Shown: one piece after another, positions 34,083 through 42,156 of the stretch
Position numbering within the stretch: the first letter of the stretch is position 1
Layout of the letters: every line of letters starts with the position of its first letter
Assembly: GCF_943193005.1 (NCBI RefSeq)
Contig: NZ_CALPCH010000015.1
Span: 1 to 55,950 of the forward strand
DNA: 55,950 bases
From: Pumilibacter intestinalis
Lineage (GTDB): Bacteria > Bacillota > Clostridia > Christensenellales > Pumilibacteraceae
Direction: 5' to 3'
Notes under the pieces: model-generated
Databases searched by the model: none
What the model was told of the DNA's origin: nothing
What the model saw: the letters and a program-made list of their open reading frames with translations, nothing else
Translations under genes and position numbers: made by a program

Positions 34083-34541
34083 ATGAAAACTTTTATGGCT
34101 AACGAGCAGACGGTTACCCGCAAGTGGTACGTCGTAGACGCCGCGGGTGCGCCGCTCGGAAGATTGGCAAGTCAGGTAGCCGCGGTGCTCAGGGGCAAGA
34201 ACAAGCCCGAATTCACGCCGCACGTAGATACGGGCGATTTTGTAATCGTGATAAACAGCGACAAAGTTGCGCTCACGGGCAAAAAGCTCGAGCAGAAAAC
34301 CAAATTCCACCACACGCTTTACATGGGCGGAGCAAAAGAAATCAAATACGATAAGTTGCTTGCCGAAAAGAGCGACGAAGCGGTGTATTTGGCGGTAAAG
34401 GGAATGCTTCCCAAAAACTCGCTCGGCAGAAAGATGCTTAAAAAACTGCGCGTATACAAGGGCGCGGAACACAAGCACGAGGCGCAGAAGCCCGAACCCA
34501 TGAAACTCGCTGAAAAGAGGTATAACAAAAATGGCAACTAA
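34083..34541 (+). CDS. rplM: Ribosomal protein L13
   Basis: A 152-residue large-subunit protein, near the family's usual 142-148. It begins with [20 protein letters not shown], then [20 protein letters not shown], and has [15 protein letters not shown] and [19 protein letters not shown], all characteristic. It is the first gene of the conserved rplM-rpsI pair. Its last codons overlap the start of rpsI by 11 bases. Confidence 0.98.
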   Translation: MKTFMANEQTVTRKWYVVDAAGAPLGRLASQVAAVLRGKNKPEFTPHVDTGDFVIVINSDKVALTGKKLEQKTKFHHTLYMGGAKEIKYDKLLAEKSDEAVYLAVKGMLPKNSLGRKMLKKLRVYKGAEHKHEAQKPEPMKLAEKRYNKNGN

Positions 34542-34944
34542 ATCATCCGCAAAGAAGAAAATACAGTTTTGGGGCACCGGTCGCCGCAAAAAGGCTATAG
34601 CCCGCGTTCGTCTTATGCCCGGAAGCGGCAGTATTGTGGTAAACAAGAGAACTCTCGACGATTATTTCGGGCTCGACACTCTCAAAACCATAGTTAATCA
34701 ACCGCTCGAAACCACGGCTACGGCAGGAAAGTTCGATATATTCGTAAACGTAAAGGGCGGCGGATTTACCGGACAGGCGGGAGCTATCCGCCACGGCATT
34801 GCCCGTGCGCTTTGCGAAGCCGACGGAGCATATCGCCCCGCGCTCAAAAAGGCGGGCTTCCTTACTCGCGACCCGAGAATGAAGGAAAGAAAGAAATACG
34901 GTCTTAAAAAGGCACGTAAATCTCCGCAGTTTAGTAAGAGATAA
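34531..34944 (+). CDS. rpsI: Ribosomal protein S9
   Basis: A 137-residue small-subunit protein with the family hallmarks: [20 protein letters not shown] near residue 13, [19 protein letters not shown], and the conserved C-terminal tail ending SPQFSKR that reaches the P-site tRNA. The start overlaps the end of rplM by 11 bases with AAGAGG upstream, so translation is coupled. A terminator follows at 34967. Confidence 0.98.
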   Translation: MATKSSAKKKIQFWGTGRRKKAIARVRLMPGSGSIVVNKRTLDDYFGLDTLKTIVNQPLETTATAGKFDIFVNVKGGGFTGQAGAIRHGIARALCEADGAYRPALKKAGFLTRDPRMKERKKYGLKKARKSPQFSKR

Positions 34945-34966
34945 TAACATTCAAGCCAAAACCGTG

Positions 34967-34999
34967 AAGGGAGGGACGTACAATTCGCCTCTCCCTTTT
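34967..34999 (+). terminator. Terminator after rpsI
   Basis: AAGGGAG (34967-34973) pairs with CTCCCTT (34991-34997), helped by GG/CC inside, followed by a short T run. Ends the rplM-rpsI transcript just before the repeat array. Confidence 0.75.
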
Positions 35000-35020
35000 A
35001 TAAGTTGTTGCGGTAATCCC

Positions 35021-35287
35021 TGTCATTGCGAGGCACGGGCTACACTGTCATTGCGAGGCACGGGCTACACTGTCATTGCGAGGCACGGACAACACTGTCA
35101 TTGCGAGGCACGCAGTGCCGAAGCAATCCCAAACATGAGAAAGCAATAGTAACTGTGTCGTTCTTATGCCCGAGATTGCCGCGCTCGTTACACTCGCTCG
35201 CAATGACACTGTATTCCACCCGTGCGAGGCACGGACAACACTGTCATTGCGAGGCACGCAGTGCCGAAGCAATCCCAAACATGAGGA
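35021..35287. repeat. Repeat array: 25-bp tandem units and full REP-like copies
   Basis: Units starting TGTCATTGCGAGGCACGG begin at 35021, 35046 and 35071 with an exact 25-bp period, and the fourth start (35096) opens a complete plus copy ending CATGAG at about 35142. A minus copy follows (35164-35208), then another partial unit (35222-35244) joined to a full plus copy (35245-35287). The first two 25-bp units are identical; the third differs at two positions. The last copy ends in CATGAGGAA, inside the start region of rsmA. The long open frame across the array is an artefact. Confidence 0.9.
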
Positions 35288-36117
35288 ACGGTAAAAAATT
35301 GAATTTACGCGAAACCTTACGGCGTTATAATTTTTCTTTCAGCAAACGGTACGGGCAAAACTTTATTTCCGAGCCGCAACTTTTGCACGCCATTGCAAGC
35401 GCGGGCGCACAATCGGGCGATACCGTGGTTGAGGTGGGCGCGGGCGCGGGAACTCTTACCGCCGCGCTGTGCGATTTGGGGGCAAACGTTACCGCGTTCG
35501 AAATAGACGAGAGGTTGCGACCGGTGCTCGAAGAAACACTCGCGGGAAAGAACGCAAGCGTGATATTCGCCGACGTAATGAAATACGATATTTCCAATCT
35601 CGACTTGGGCAAATACAGGGTTGTGGCAAATCTGCCGTATTACATAACCACGCCCGTTATATTTCGATTTTTGTACGACGAAAATCTGTTGAGTTTAACA
35701 ATAATGGTGCAAAAAGAGGTTGCCGAGCGGATTTGCGCGAGCGCGGGCACGCCCGAGTACGGCGCACTTTCGGCTCAAATGCAGGTTATGGGCAACGTGC
35801 GCATTGTGCGTAACGTGCCGAGAAGCATGTTTTATCCCGTGCCCGACGTAGACAGCGCGGTGGTGCGGCTGGATATTGCGCCCAAAGCGGAAAAAGAAAT
35901 TTTGCCTACCTACAAAAAGACGGTTGCCGCGGCGTTCGCCATGCGCAGAAAAACGCTTGCAAACAATCTCGCGGCGGCGTTCGGCATAGTTAAGCCGCTT
36001 GCCGAAGAGCTTGCCGAAAAGGTGAGCGGAAACAGAGCCGCTCGCGGCGAAACGCTTACTTGCGAACAGTTCATACAACTCTCGAGGCTAATAAAAGACG
36101 GCGGGAGAGCAAACTAA
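35281..36117 (+). CDS. rsmA: 16S rRNA dimethyladenosine transferase RsmA (KsgA)
   Basis: A 278-residue SAM-dependent enzyme that dimethylates two adjacent adenines near the 3' end of 16S rRNA. N-terminal signature FSKRYGQNF, SAM motif VVEVGAGAGTLTAAL and catalytic NLPYYITTPVIF are clear. The start is ambiguous. ATG 35281 lies inside the end of a palindromic repeat with no ribosome binding site. TTG 35299 has GAGGAAC (35283-35289, also repeat-derived) at acceptable spacing and gives the usual N-terminus LNLRETLRRYNF. Either way the repeat supplies a translation signal. Confidence 0.95.
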   Translation: MRNGKKLNLRETLRRYNFSFSKRYGQNFISEPQLLHAIASAGAQSGDTVVEVGAGAGTLTAALCDLGANVTAFEIDERLRPVLEETLAGKNASVIFADVMKYDISNLDLGKYRVVANLPYYITTPVIFRFLYDENLLSLTIMVQKEVAERICASAGTPEYGALSAQMQVMGNVRIVRNVPRSMFYPVPDVDSAVVRLDIAPKAEKEILPTYKKTVAAAFAMRRKTLANNLAAAFGIVKPLAEELAEKVSGNRAARGETLTCEQFIQLSRLIKDGGRAN

Positions 36118-36122
36118 AGAAG

Positions 36123-37004
36123 ATGATTAAAAACGGCATAAAAAATTTTTTCGTTAACTTAAAGCACTTTTTCACGCCGCTCGGCGTGTTCGCGCTTTTC
36201 GTTATAATAGGGCTGTCGGTGGCAATACCCGCGTGTATAAGCGCGGTGAGCACTCTTGCCGACGACGCGGCTCGAATATGCAACGACACGAGCATAGACT
36301 TGAACGCGCTCGGCGACGGAGTTATGCGTTCGGTTCGCGCTCTCGATTGGAGCAATCCCACCGACGCGGTACAAACTATTTTGAGCGAAGGTTGGCTTAA
36401 AAACACGTTTGTAACCTGCGTGGACGCGCTCGTTGTGAGCGGCGGAGAAACGGCGGCGTCGCAGATTGCCGTGGCCGCCGAAACCGCGGTAAGCGGAGTG
36501 GCGGCGGGTTTCGTTGCGCTCGTTGTGTTTGCGGTGCTCGGCATTGCGGCGGGTTATATGCTTACCAAATTTTCGGTGCGTCGCAACATGGCGAAGCGCG
36601 GGTTGTGGAAATTCATTTTGGCGGCGGCGGTCGACGCGGTGCTCACCGTACTGCTCATAATTCTCACCGTGTGGATAGAAGCCATAAACTCGGTAAGCGG
36701 CGTTATAGCGGGCGTGCTCTCCATGCTCGTGCTCGGACTGATTGCGCTTTTGGAAGCATATCTCGTGCACGGGCGCAAAAAAGTGCGCATGCGGCAGGTG
36801 GTGAGCATAGGCAACGTGCTTAAACTCTTTTGCGTAAACCTCATTATAATCGCCGTTGCGTTTTCGTTCTCGTTTATCGTGCTTGCGGTTGCGAATATCG
36901 TGGTGGGCGTTTTCATATGTTTGCCGCTTATAGAGATTGCCGCTATAGTAATGAGTCTTAACGCCGAGGCGTATGTGAAAGACCTTGCCGCGCAAGAAGA
37001 ATAG
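36123..37004 (+). CDS. Multi-pass membrane protein of unknown function
   Basis: A 293-residue protein with about five or six membrane segments: near residues 17-40, 135-160, 175-200, 203-225 and 245-280. An extracytoplasmic loop of about 90 residues follows the first segment (DDAARICNDTSIDLNALGDG). The basic motif LVHGRKKVRMRQ lies on the cytoplasmic side. It begins five bases after the rsmA stop and is probably co-transcribed with it; AAGAAG is a weak ribosome binding site. No family is recognised. The long first loop makes a simple transporter less likely than a sensor or envelope protein, but this is a guess. Confidence 0.7.
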   Translation: MIKNGIKNFFVNLKHFFTPLGVFALFVIIGLSVAIPACISAVSTLADDAARICNDTSIDLNALGDGVMRSVRALDWSNPTDAVQTILSEGWLKNTFVTCVDALVVSGGETAASQIAVAAETAVSGVAAGFVALVVFAVLGIAAGYMLTKFSVRRNMAKRGLWKFILAAAVDAVLTVLLIILTVWIEAINSVSGVIAGVLSMLVLGLIALLEAYLVHGRKKVRMRQVVSIGNVLKLFCVNLIIIAVAFSFSFIVLAVANIVVGVFICLPLIEIAAIVMSLNAEAYVKDLAAQEE

Positions 37005-37064
37005 AGCTAATAAAAAAAATTATAAAATTTATAAAAAAATTTTTGAAAAAGTGCGTTAAAACGC

Positions 37065-37093
37065 TTGACGGAATTTATTATATAGTATATAAT
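37065..37093 (+). promoter_or_regulatory. Strong promoter of a candidate small RNA
   Basis: TTGACG (37065-37070), exactly 17 bp, TATAAT (37088-37093). Transcription should begin near 37099-37101. No credible protein start with a ribosome binding site follows. Confidence 0.75.
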
Positions 37094-37094
37094 A

Positions 37095-37316
37095 AGGGTG
37101 TAATCAAGGTTGAGCACGATTTCAACGGCTTTGAATAAACCGAGATTACATAAAATAGCTCATCATTTTCCCCCTTATCATATAGCGGAGCGGTCGATTG
37201 TAACAATCGGCCGTTTCGCATTTTATATTCTTTTTTATACGCCTTTAAGCCCGCGCGTTTCTATATATTTCATCCTTGTTTTTATAAAGCCTTTCTGTAC
37301 CGAGAAGGCTTTTTTT
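37095..37316 (+). ncRNA. Candidate small RNA with own promoter and terminator
   Basis: About 215 bases from promoter to terminator without a convincing gene. TGTAATC (37099-37105) pairs perfectly with GATTACA (37144-37150), enclosing two small hairpins (GTTGA/TCAAC and CGG/CCG) in a cloverleaf-like module. CGGTCGATTG (37191-37200) pairs with CAATCGGCCG (37204-37213). The unit ends with AAAGCCTT (37286-37293) pairing with AAGGCTTT (37305-37312) and seven T. It is not a 6S, tmRNA, RNase P, SRP or glmS RNA that I can recognise. An 84-residue frame inside (37110-37364) runs through the terminator and is not believed. Confidence 0.5.
37286..37316 (+). terminator. Terminator upstream of nagB
   Basis: AAAGCCTT (37286-37293) and AAGGCTTT (37305-37312) form a perfect 8-bp stem, followed by a seven-T run. 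It separates the candidate small RNA from nagB. Confidence 0.88.
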
Positions 37317-37330
37317 CATACGAAAATAAC

Positions 37331-37359
37331 TTGTAAATTTGCAGGCGTTGTGCTATACT
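37331..37359 (+). promoter_or_regulatory. Promoter of nagB
   Basis: TTGTAA (37331-37336), 17-bp spacer, TATACT (37354-37359). CGGAG at about 37373-37377 is the ribosome binding site for ATG 37386. Confidence 0.7.
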
Positions 37360-37385
37360 TATAGCAAAAACATCGGAGAAAGAGC

Positions 37386-38108
37386 ATGGAAATAATAATT
37401 GTAAACGATTACGCGCAAATGAGCGAACGCGGGGCTTTGGCAGTGAGCGAAACGGTAAAGAAAAATCCGCGGGCGGTGCTCGGGCTTGCCACCGGCAGTA
37501 CGCCCATACAAACGTACCGTTTGCTTATAGAGCAGTGCGAGCGCGGCGAGCTGTCGTTTGCCGAAGTGCGTGCGGTAAATCTCGACGAGTACGCGGGACT
37601 TGCGGCGGAGCACGAACAGAGTTACGCGTATTTCATGCGCAAGAACCTATTCGACCATATAGATATAGACCTTAAGAACACGCACATACCGAGCGGAACC
37701 GCGCCCGACCTTCAAGCCGAATGCGAAAGGTACACCGCGCTTTTAGCCCAAATGCCGCGCGACTTGCAAATTTTGGGGCTGGGCAGTAACGGTCATATAG
37801 GTTTCAACGAGCCGGGCACTCCGTTCTCGGGCAGAACGCATGTGGTGCGTCTTGCCGAAAGCACGGTGCGCGACAATTCGAGGCTGTTCGACCGAATCGA
37901 AGACGTTCCCAAAATGGCGTTAACCATGGGTATTGCCGATATAATGGACGCGAAGAAGATACTTATAATGGCGAGCGGAAAGAACAAGGCGCAGGCTGTA
38001 TACAACACGGTGAAAGGCGAGGTGAGCGAAAGTTGCCCCGCGAGCGTGTTGCAAAAACACAACAACGCGGTGCTTATAGCGGACGCCGAAGCCGCAAGTT
38101 TACTGTAA
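37386..38108 (+). CDS. nagB: Glucosamine-6-phosphate deaminase
   Basis: A 240-residue enzyme converting glucosamine 6-phosphate to fructose 6-phosphate and ammonia, the step after NagA. Signature segments: LGLATGSTPIQTY (phosphate loop), NLDEYAGL with the catalytic Asp, and LGLGSNGHIGFNEPG. Length is typical of the short Bacillota form. It has its own promoter and ribosome binding site, and is separated from nagA by 7 kb, so regulation of the two genes may differ. Two repeats follow it. Confidence 0.97.
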   Translation: MEIIIVNDYAQMSERGALAVSETVKKNPRAVLGLATGSTPIQTYRLLIEQCERGELSFAEVRAVNLDEYAGLAAEHEQSYAYFMRKNLFDHIDIDLKNTHIPSGTAPDLQAECERYTALLAQMPRDLQILGLGSNGHIGFNEPGTPFSGRTHVVRLAESTVRDNSRLFDRIEDVPKMALTMGIADIMDAKKILIMASGKNKAQAVYNTVKGEVSESCPASVLQKHNNAVLIADAEAASLL

Positions 38109-38122
38109 ATACAGGGTTTATA

Positions 38123-38245
38123 GCATGAGATTGCCACGGGCATAAATGCCCTCGCAATGACGGTCGGTGGGCGTTTAACCGTCGGGGCGTTTAACTGTCA
38201 TTGCGAGCGAGTGAAACGAGCGAAGCAATCTCCCGCATGAGAAAC
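38123..38245. repeat. Two REP-like repeats between nagB and fabZ
   Basis: Minus copy at 38123-38161 (centre GGGCA-taaa-TGCCC) and plus copy at 38196-38245, head to head by their GTCATTGC ends. Between them TTTAACCGTCGGGGCG and GGGCGTTTAAC give a short direct repeat of GGGCGTTTAAC (38169-38179 and 38185-38195, the second as GGGGCGTTTAAC). Confidence 0.8.
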
Positions 38246-38288
38246 TAATTGTTATAAAAAAAACAAAAATGAAAAGGAGTAAAAAACA

Positions 38289-38720
38289 ATGAACAAAGAA
38301 GAGATAATGAAAATCATTCCGCACCGCGACGATATGCTGTTAATAGAAGAGGTGAACGTGAGCGCGGACGGAGTTGCCGAGGGCAAATATCACGTGCGCG
38401 GCGACGAGTTTTTCCTGCGCGGTCATTTCCCCGGCAATCCCGTAGTGCCCGGCGTGATACTGTGCGAAATAATGGCGCAGTCGGCTTGCGCGTTGTTTGC
38501 CGACAAGGGCGGAAATTTCACGCCCATGTACACCGGACTCAACAACGTGAAATTCCGCAATCCCGTAGTGCCCGGCGACACCATAACCACCGAATGCAAG
38601 ATAGTAAAGAGCAAGGCGATATTTTATTTCTGCGAAGGCAAAGTAAAGGTGAACGACAAAGTTTGCGTTACCGCGGAATTCAGTTTCGCGCTTGCGCCCG
38701 CAACCAATAACAAACTGTAA
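38289..38720 (+). CDS. fabZ: 3-hydroxyacyl-ACP dehydratase FabZ
   Basis: A 143-residue hotdog-fold dehydratase of type II fatty acid synthesis. Family hallmarks are IPHRDDMLLIEEV at residues 10-22, the catalytic His in HFPGNPVVPGV and the catalytic Glu in LCEIMAQSA. AAGGAG about 9 bases upstream supports ATG 38289. No other fatty-acid gene is nearby. The next gene, a PTS EIIC-like protein, starts 13 bases after the stop, so they are probably co-transcribed. Confidence 0.96.
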   Translation: MNKEEIMKIIPHRDDMLLIEEVNVSADGVAEGKYHVRGDEFFLRGHFPGNPVVPGVILCEIMAQSACALFADKGGNFTPMYTGLNNVKFRNPVVPGDTITTECKIVKSKAIFYFCEGKVKVNDKVCVTAEFSFALAPATNNKL

Positions 38721-38733
38721 AGGAACACAATAA

Positions 38734-39948
38734 ATGCAAGAAAAATTAAATCCTGCGGAGAGCGAAGAACAGGCGGAAGGGCAGACCGAATTGACCGAAA
38801 CGCCCGAAACGGTAACCGAGAAGAGCGCGGGCGAATACGTAAAGGCGTTCGTGCACAAATATTTTATAGTTGCGTTTTCGGGTATGGCTCTCGGACTGTT
38901 CTGCACTCTGATTGCCGGCACTATCGTGGGGCAAATAGGTTGGCTCATAGGTGACAATCCCGTAGGGCGCGTCATAAGCTATATGGGGACGGCGGCAAAA
39001 ACGGTGATGGGCGCGGGCATAGGCGTGGGCATTGCGCACTCCTTCAAAACCCGCAAGCTCACCATGTTTTCGGCGGCGGCGGTGGGAATGATTGGCGCGA
39101 ACATGACCTCCGCGTTCGTTGCCGCGGGCATACCCGTATGGGGTGCGAGCGGCACGGCGGGCAATTTCGTAGCGGGCATAGGCGACCCCGTGGCGAGTTA
39201 CGCCGCCGTGGTCGCGGCTATCCGCGTTTCACAGCTCATAGAGGGAAAAACTCCCATAGATATCATTTTAATACCGCTTGCGGCGATGTTTTCCGGCGCG
39301 GCGGCGGGCATTGTGCTCGGCATACCGTTCGGAATGTTGTTCGCGCTTTTGGGGCGCGGAATAAGCCGAGCCATAGAGTGGGAGCCCGTTTCGTTCGGCA
39401 TACTCGTTTCGGCGGTAATGGGGTTGTTGCTCACTCTGCCCACCTCGAGCGCGGCGTTCGGCGTTATGCTGTTTAAGCCGCTTATGGGAACGGGGCTCGA
39501 GGGCGCGAGTCAACTCGCGGCGGCGGCGGCTTGCGCGGGCTGTTGTGCGCACATGGTGGGCTTTGCCGTGGCTTCGTTCCGCGAAAACAAATGGGGCGGG
39601 CTTGTGAGTCAGGGCATAGGCACGAGCATGTTGCAAATTCCCAATCTTGCAAAAAACGTAAAAATTCTTTTACCCGCGGTTGCCGCAAGCATTGTTGCCG
39701 GTCCGCTCGCGAGCGCGGCGTTCGGGCTAAGGTGCGATTTTACGGGAAGCGGCATGGGCACTGCGGGGCTTGTTGGCGTAATACAAACGGTCAGCGTGTC
39801 GGCGAGCGCGGGGCTTGGCGGATTACGAATATTTTTCGGCGTGGCGGTTTGCTACTTTATCGTGCCCGCCGCCGTCGCTTTGGGAGTGTCGGAACTCATG
39901 CGGCACTTTAATTGGATAAAAAAGAACGATATGCTTTTGCCCAAGTAA
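38734..39948 (+). CDS. PTS EIIC-like (PfoR-type) membrane protein
   Basis: A 404-residue membrane protein of the PTS_EIIC_2 family (includes PfoR). A hydrophilic, Glu/Thr-rich N-terminus of about 40 residues is followed by about ten membrane segments, with Gly-rich repeats such as TVMGAGIGVGIAHSFKT and DFTGSGMGTAGLVGVIQT. These proteins resemble the membrane part of sugar phosphotransferase permeases but often stand without EIIA/EIIB, as here, so real sugar phosphorylation is doubtful. Substrate unknown. AAAGGAA lies upstream of the ATG. It probably shares a transcript with fabZ. Confidence 0.85.
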   Translation: MQEKLNPAESEEQAEGQTELTETPETVTEKSAGEYVKAFVHKYFIVAFSGMALGLFCTLIAGTIVGQIGWLIGDNPVGRVISYMGTAAKTVMGAGIGVGIAHSFKTRKLTMFSAAAVGMIGANMTSAFVAAGIPVWGASGTAGNFVAGIGDPVASYAAVVAAIRVSQLIEGKTPIDIILIPLAAMFSGAAAGIVLGIPFGMLFALLGRGISRAIEWEPVSFGILVSAVMGLLLTLPTSSAAFGVMLFKPLMGTGLEGASQLAAAAACAGCCAHMVGFAVASFRENKWGGLVSQGIGTSMLQIPNLAKNVKILLPAVAASIVAGPLASAAFGLRCDFTGSGMGTAGLVGVIQTVSVSASAGLGGLRIFFGVAVCYFIVPAAVALGVSELMRHFNWIKKNDMLLPK

Positions 39949-39954
39949 ACGGCG

Positions 39955-39976
39955 AGCAATCCCATACGTGAGGAAA
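39955..39976 (+). repeat. Truncated REP-like repeat end
   Basis: GAGCAATCCCATACGTGAGG keeps only the distal end of the plus-orientation repeat (compare GAAGCAATCCCAAACATGAG). The GAGGAAA that follows is placed exactly as a ribosome binding site for the TTG start at 39982. Confidence 0.7.
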
Positions 39977-39981
39977 ATTTT

Positions 39982-40923
39982 TTGCAAAACAACGCGAACA
40001 ATTCAAATAGCGATACGGAGCACGTGCACGCCCGCGCAAGAGTGGCGTATCGGGTGTCGGCTGTGAGCATAGGGGTGAACCTTGCGCTCACGGCTTTTAA
40101 GTTGTTTGCGGGAATATTCGCGCACAGTATGGCAATGGTGAGCGACGCCGTGCACTCCGCGAGCGACCTGTTCAGTACGTTCATAGTGATTATAGGCGTG
40201 AAAATCGGCGGTAAGGCGAGCGACAGAAACCACCCTTACGGGCACGAGCGTTACGAGTGCGTGGCGGCTATCGTGCTCGCGGCTATACTTGCGGTAACGG
40301 GCGTAATGCTCGGCTACGGCGGCGTAACGTCGCTTATTAAAGGCGAATACAAAACGGCGCAAACTCCGGGGTTGTTGGCTCTCGTTGCCGCGGCGGTAAG
40401 TATAGTCAGCAAAGAAGCCATGTTTTGGTACACTCGGGCGGCGGCAAAAAAGATAAATTCGGGCGCACTCAAAGCCGACGCTTGGCATCACCGCAGCGAC
40501 GCGCTTTCGAGCGTGGGCGCGTTCGCGGGAATTTTGGGCGCAAAGCTCGGGCTTGCGGTGCTCGACCCCGTTGCGGCTCTGCTCATATGCCTAATGATAC
40601 TCAAGGCGGCGTTCGATATCTTTCGCGACGCGGTGCGCAAGATGACCGACGAGGCGTGCGACCGCGAAACGGTAGACAGGATAAGCGCGATAGTTTCCAC
40701 ACAGGAAGGAGTGGAGGACGTAGACAAATTGCTTACGCGCAAATTCGGCGACCGCATATACGCCGAGGTGGAAATTTCGGTTTGCGGCGATATTACGCTA
40801 CGCGAAGCGCACGACGTGGCTCGGCGCGTGCACAACGCCATCGAAATGGGCGTACCCAACGTAAAACACGTTACCGTGCACGTAAATCCGTCCGACCACT
40901 TGCAAGACGATATTTCGCAATAG
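39982..40923 (+). CDS. Cation diffusion facilitator (CDF) family efflux protein
   Basis: A 313-residue metal/proton antiporter. Six membrane segments are predicted. The metal site pairs are visible: HSASD in MVSDAVHSASDLF near residue 55, and HHRSDALSS near 168. HPYGHERYE is the typical loop. The C-terminal cytoplasmic domain (about 210-300) has the CDF dimer fold (VEDVDKLLTRKFGDRIYAEV). Likely exports zinc, iron or manganese. The only start giving the full protein is TTG 39982, six bases after GAGGAAA, which comes from the truncated repeat. An N-terminal Asn/Ser-rich and His stretch precedes the first helix. Confidence 0.92.
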   Translation: MQNNANNSNSDTEHVHARARVAYRVSAVSIGVNLALTAFKLFAGIFAHSMAMVSDAVHSASDLFSTFIVIIGVKIGGKASDRNHPYGHERYECVAAIVLAAILAVTGVMLGYGGVTSLIKGEYKTAQTPGLLALVAAAVSIVSKEAMFWYTRAAAKKINSGALKADAWHHRSDALSSVGAFAGILGAKLGLAVLDPVAALLICLMILKAAFDIFRDAVRKMTDEACDRETVDRISAIVSTQEGVEDVDKLLTRKFGDRIYAEVEISVCGDITLREAHDVARRVHNAIEMGVPNVKHVTVHVNPSDHLQDDISQ

Positions 40924-40936
40924 TGCGCTGTTTTTA

Positions 40937-40965
40937 TTGATTTTCCGTATCGGATATAGTATAAT
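40937..40965 (+). promoter_or_regulatory. Promoter of the polysaccharide operon
   Basis: TTGATT (40937-40942), 17-bp spacer, TATAAT (40960-40965). A leader of about 55 bases follows, containing the small hairpin GCG-ctaacggtaa-CGC. CGGAGG at about 41015-41020 is the ribosome binding site of the first gene. No other convincing promoter is seen until 52670. Confidence 0.8.
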
Positions 40966-41028
40966 TTACGTGTATGCGCTAACGGTAACGCGGTATACAA
41001 AGTATTTCGGCTATGTCGGAGGTAATAA

Positions 41029-42156
41029 ATGAATAAAAGAATTTTGCTGTCGTCTCCGACAATGCACGGCGACGAACTCGGATACGTTAACGAAGCGTTC
41101 GAGCGCAATTGGATTGCGCCGCTCGGATTTAACTGCGACGCGTTCGAAACCGAAATGGGAGAATATTTGTCGGGCGAGGAAAAAATCTACGGATTGTCGC
41201 TTTGCTCCGGAACGGCGGGCTTGCACCTTGCGGTTAAACTTGCGGGGGTTAAGCGCGGCGATATAGTGCTGTGTTCGGATATGACCTTTTCGGCAAGCGC
41301 AAATCCCATTGTTTACGAGGGCGGCGTTCCCGTGTTTGTTGACTGCGAGCGCGAAACTTGGAACATGTCGCCCGCCGCGCTTGAGCTTGCGTTTGAAAAA
41401 TATCCGCATGCAAAAGTCGTGATGCTCGTTCATTTATACGGCACTCCCGCCAAAACCGACGAAATACTCGAGGTGTGCAAAAGGCACAACGCCGTTCTTA
41501 TAGAAGACGCCGCCGAGGGGCTTTCCGCCGAGTACAAAGGCAAAAAACTCGGCACATTCGGAAAGTACAACGTAATAAGTTTTAACGGAAACAAAATAAT
41601 CACCACGTCGGGCGGCGGAATGCTTCTTACCAAAGACGAGTCGGCGCGGGAAAAGGCTTTCTTTTGGGCTACGCAGGCGCGGGAAAAAGCGGCGTGGTAT
41701 CAGCACGAAGAAATCGGCTACAACTACCGCATGAGCAACGTTGTGGCGGGCATAGGCAGAGGACAGCTCAAGCACATAGAGGAGCACCGCGAACTCAAAA
41801 AGAAAATTTACATGCGTTACAAGCGCGGGTTCGAGGGGCTACCCGTTTCCATGAACCCCTATCTCGACTGCTCCGAGCCTAACTTTTGGTTGTCTTGTAT
41901 TTTGATAGACAAGCAGTGCAAAGTCGGCTTTATGGATATTTACAACAGGCTCAACGAGGCGAACGCGGAGAGCCGTCCGATATGGAAGCCCATGCACATG
42001 CAACCGGTGTTTGCGCACAACGATTTCGTAAAGGCGGAAAACTCGGCGGCGGACGAAGATATATTTTCGCGCGGGTTATGTTTGCCGAGCGATATCAAGA
42101 TGACCGAAGAAGAACAGGCTTACGTTATAGACGCGGTGAAGAGTTGTTTTAAGTGA
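41029..42156 (+). CDS. DegT/DnrJ/EryC1-family sugar aminotransferase
   Basis: A 375-residue PLP-dependent aminotransferase that puts an amino group on a nucleotide-linked keto sugar. The PLP Lys is Lys189 (FNGNKIITTSGGGML), with EDAAEGLSAEYKGKKLG before it and CSGTAGLHLAVKLAGV near residue 58. It resembles PglE-type enzymes that make bacillosamine precursors, but the keto sugar cannot be deduced. It is first in the polysaccharide operon and overlaps the phosphoglycosyl transferase gene (GTGA), which suggests that its product is the first sugar of the repeat unit. The matching dehydratase is not in the window. Confidence 0.93.
   Translation: MNKRILLSSPTMHGDELGYVNEAFERNWIAPLGFNCDAFETEMGEYLSGEEKIYGLSLCSGTAGLHLAVKLAGVKRGDIVLCSDMTFSASANPIVYEGGVPVFVDCERETWNMSPAALELAFEKYPHAKVVMLVHLYGTPAKTDEILEVCKRHNAVLIEDAAEGLSAEYKGKKLGTFGKYNVISFNGNKIITTSGGGMLLTKDESAREKAFFWATQAREKAAWYQHEEIGYNYRMSNVVAGIGRGQLKHIEEHRELKKKIYMRYKRGFEGLPVSMNPYLDCSEPNFWLSCILIDKQCKVGFMDIYNRLNEANAESRPIWKPMHMQPVFAHNDFVKAENSAADEDIFSRGLCLPSDIKMTEEEQAYVIDAVKSCFK

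Noticed and set aside
35021-35120. Regularly spaced direct repeats resembling a CRISPR array
   Set aside because: The 25-bp units are contiguous, with no unique spacers, and match the dispersed palindromic repeat; no cas gene is present.
37110-37364. An 84-residue frame before nagB
   Set aside because: It starts without a ribosome binding site near the candidate RNA start, passes through a perfect terminator and into the nagB promoter, and has no protein-like pattern.
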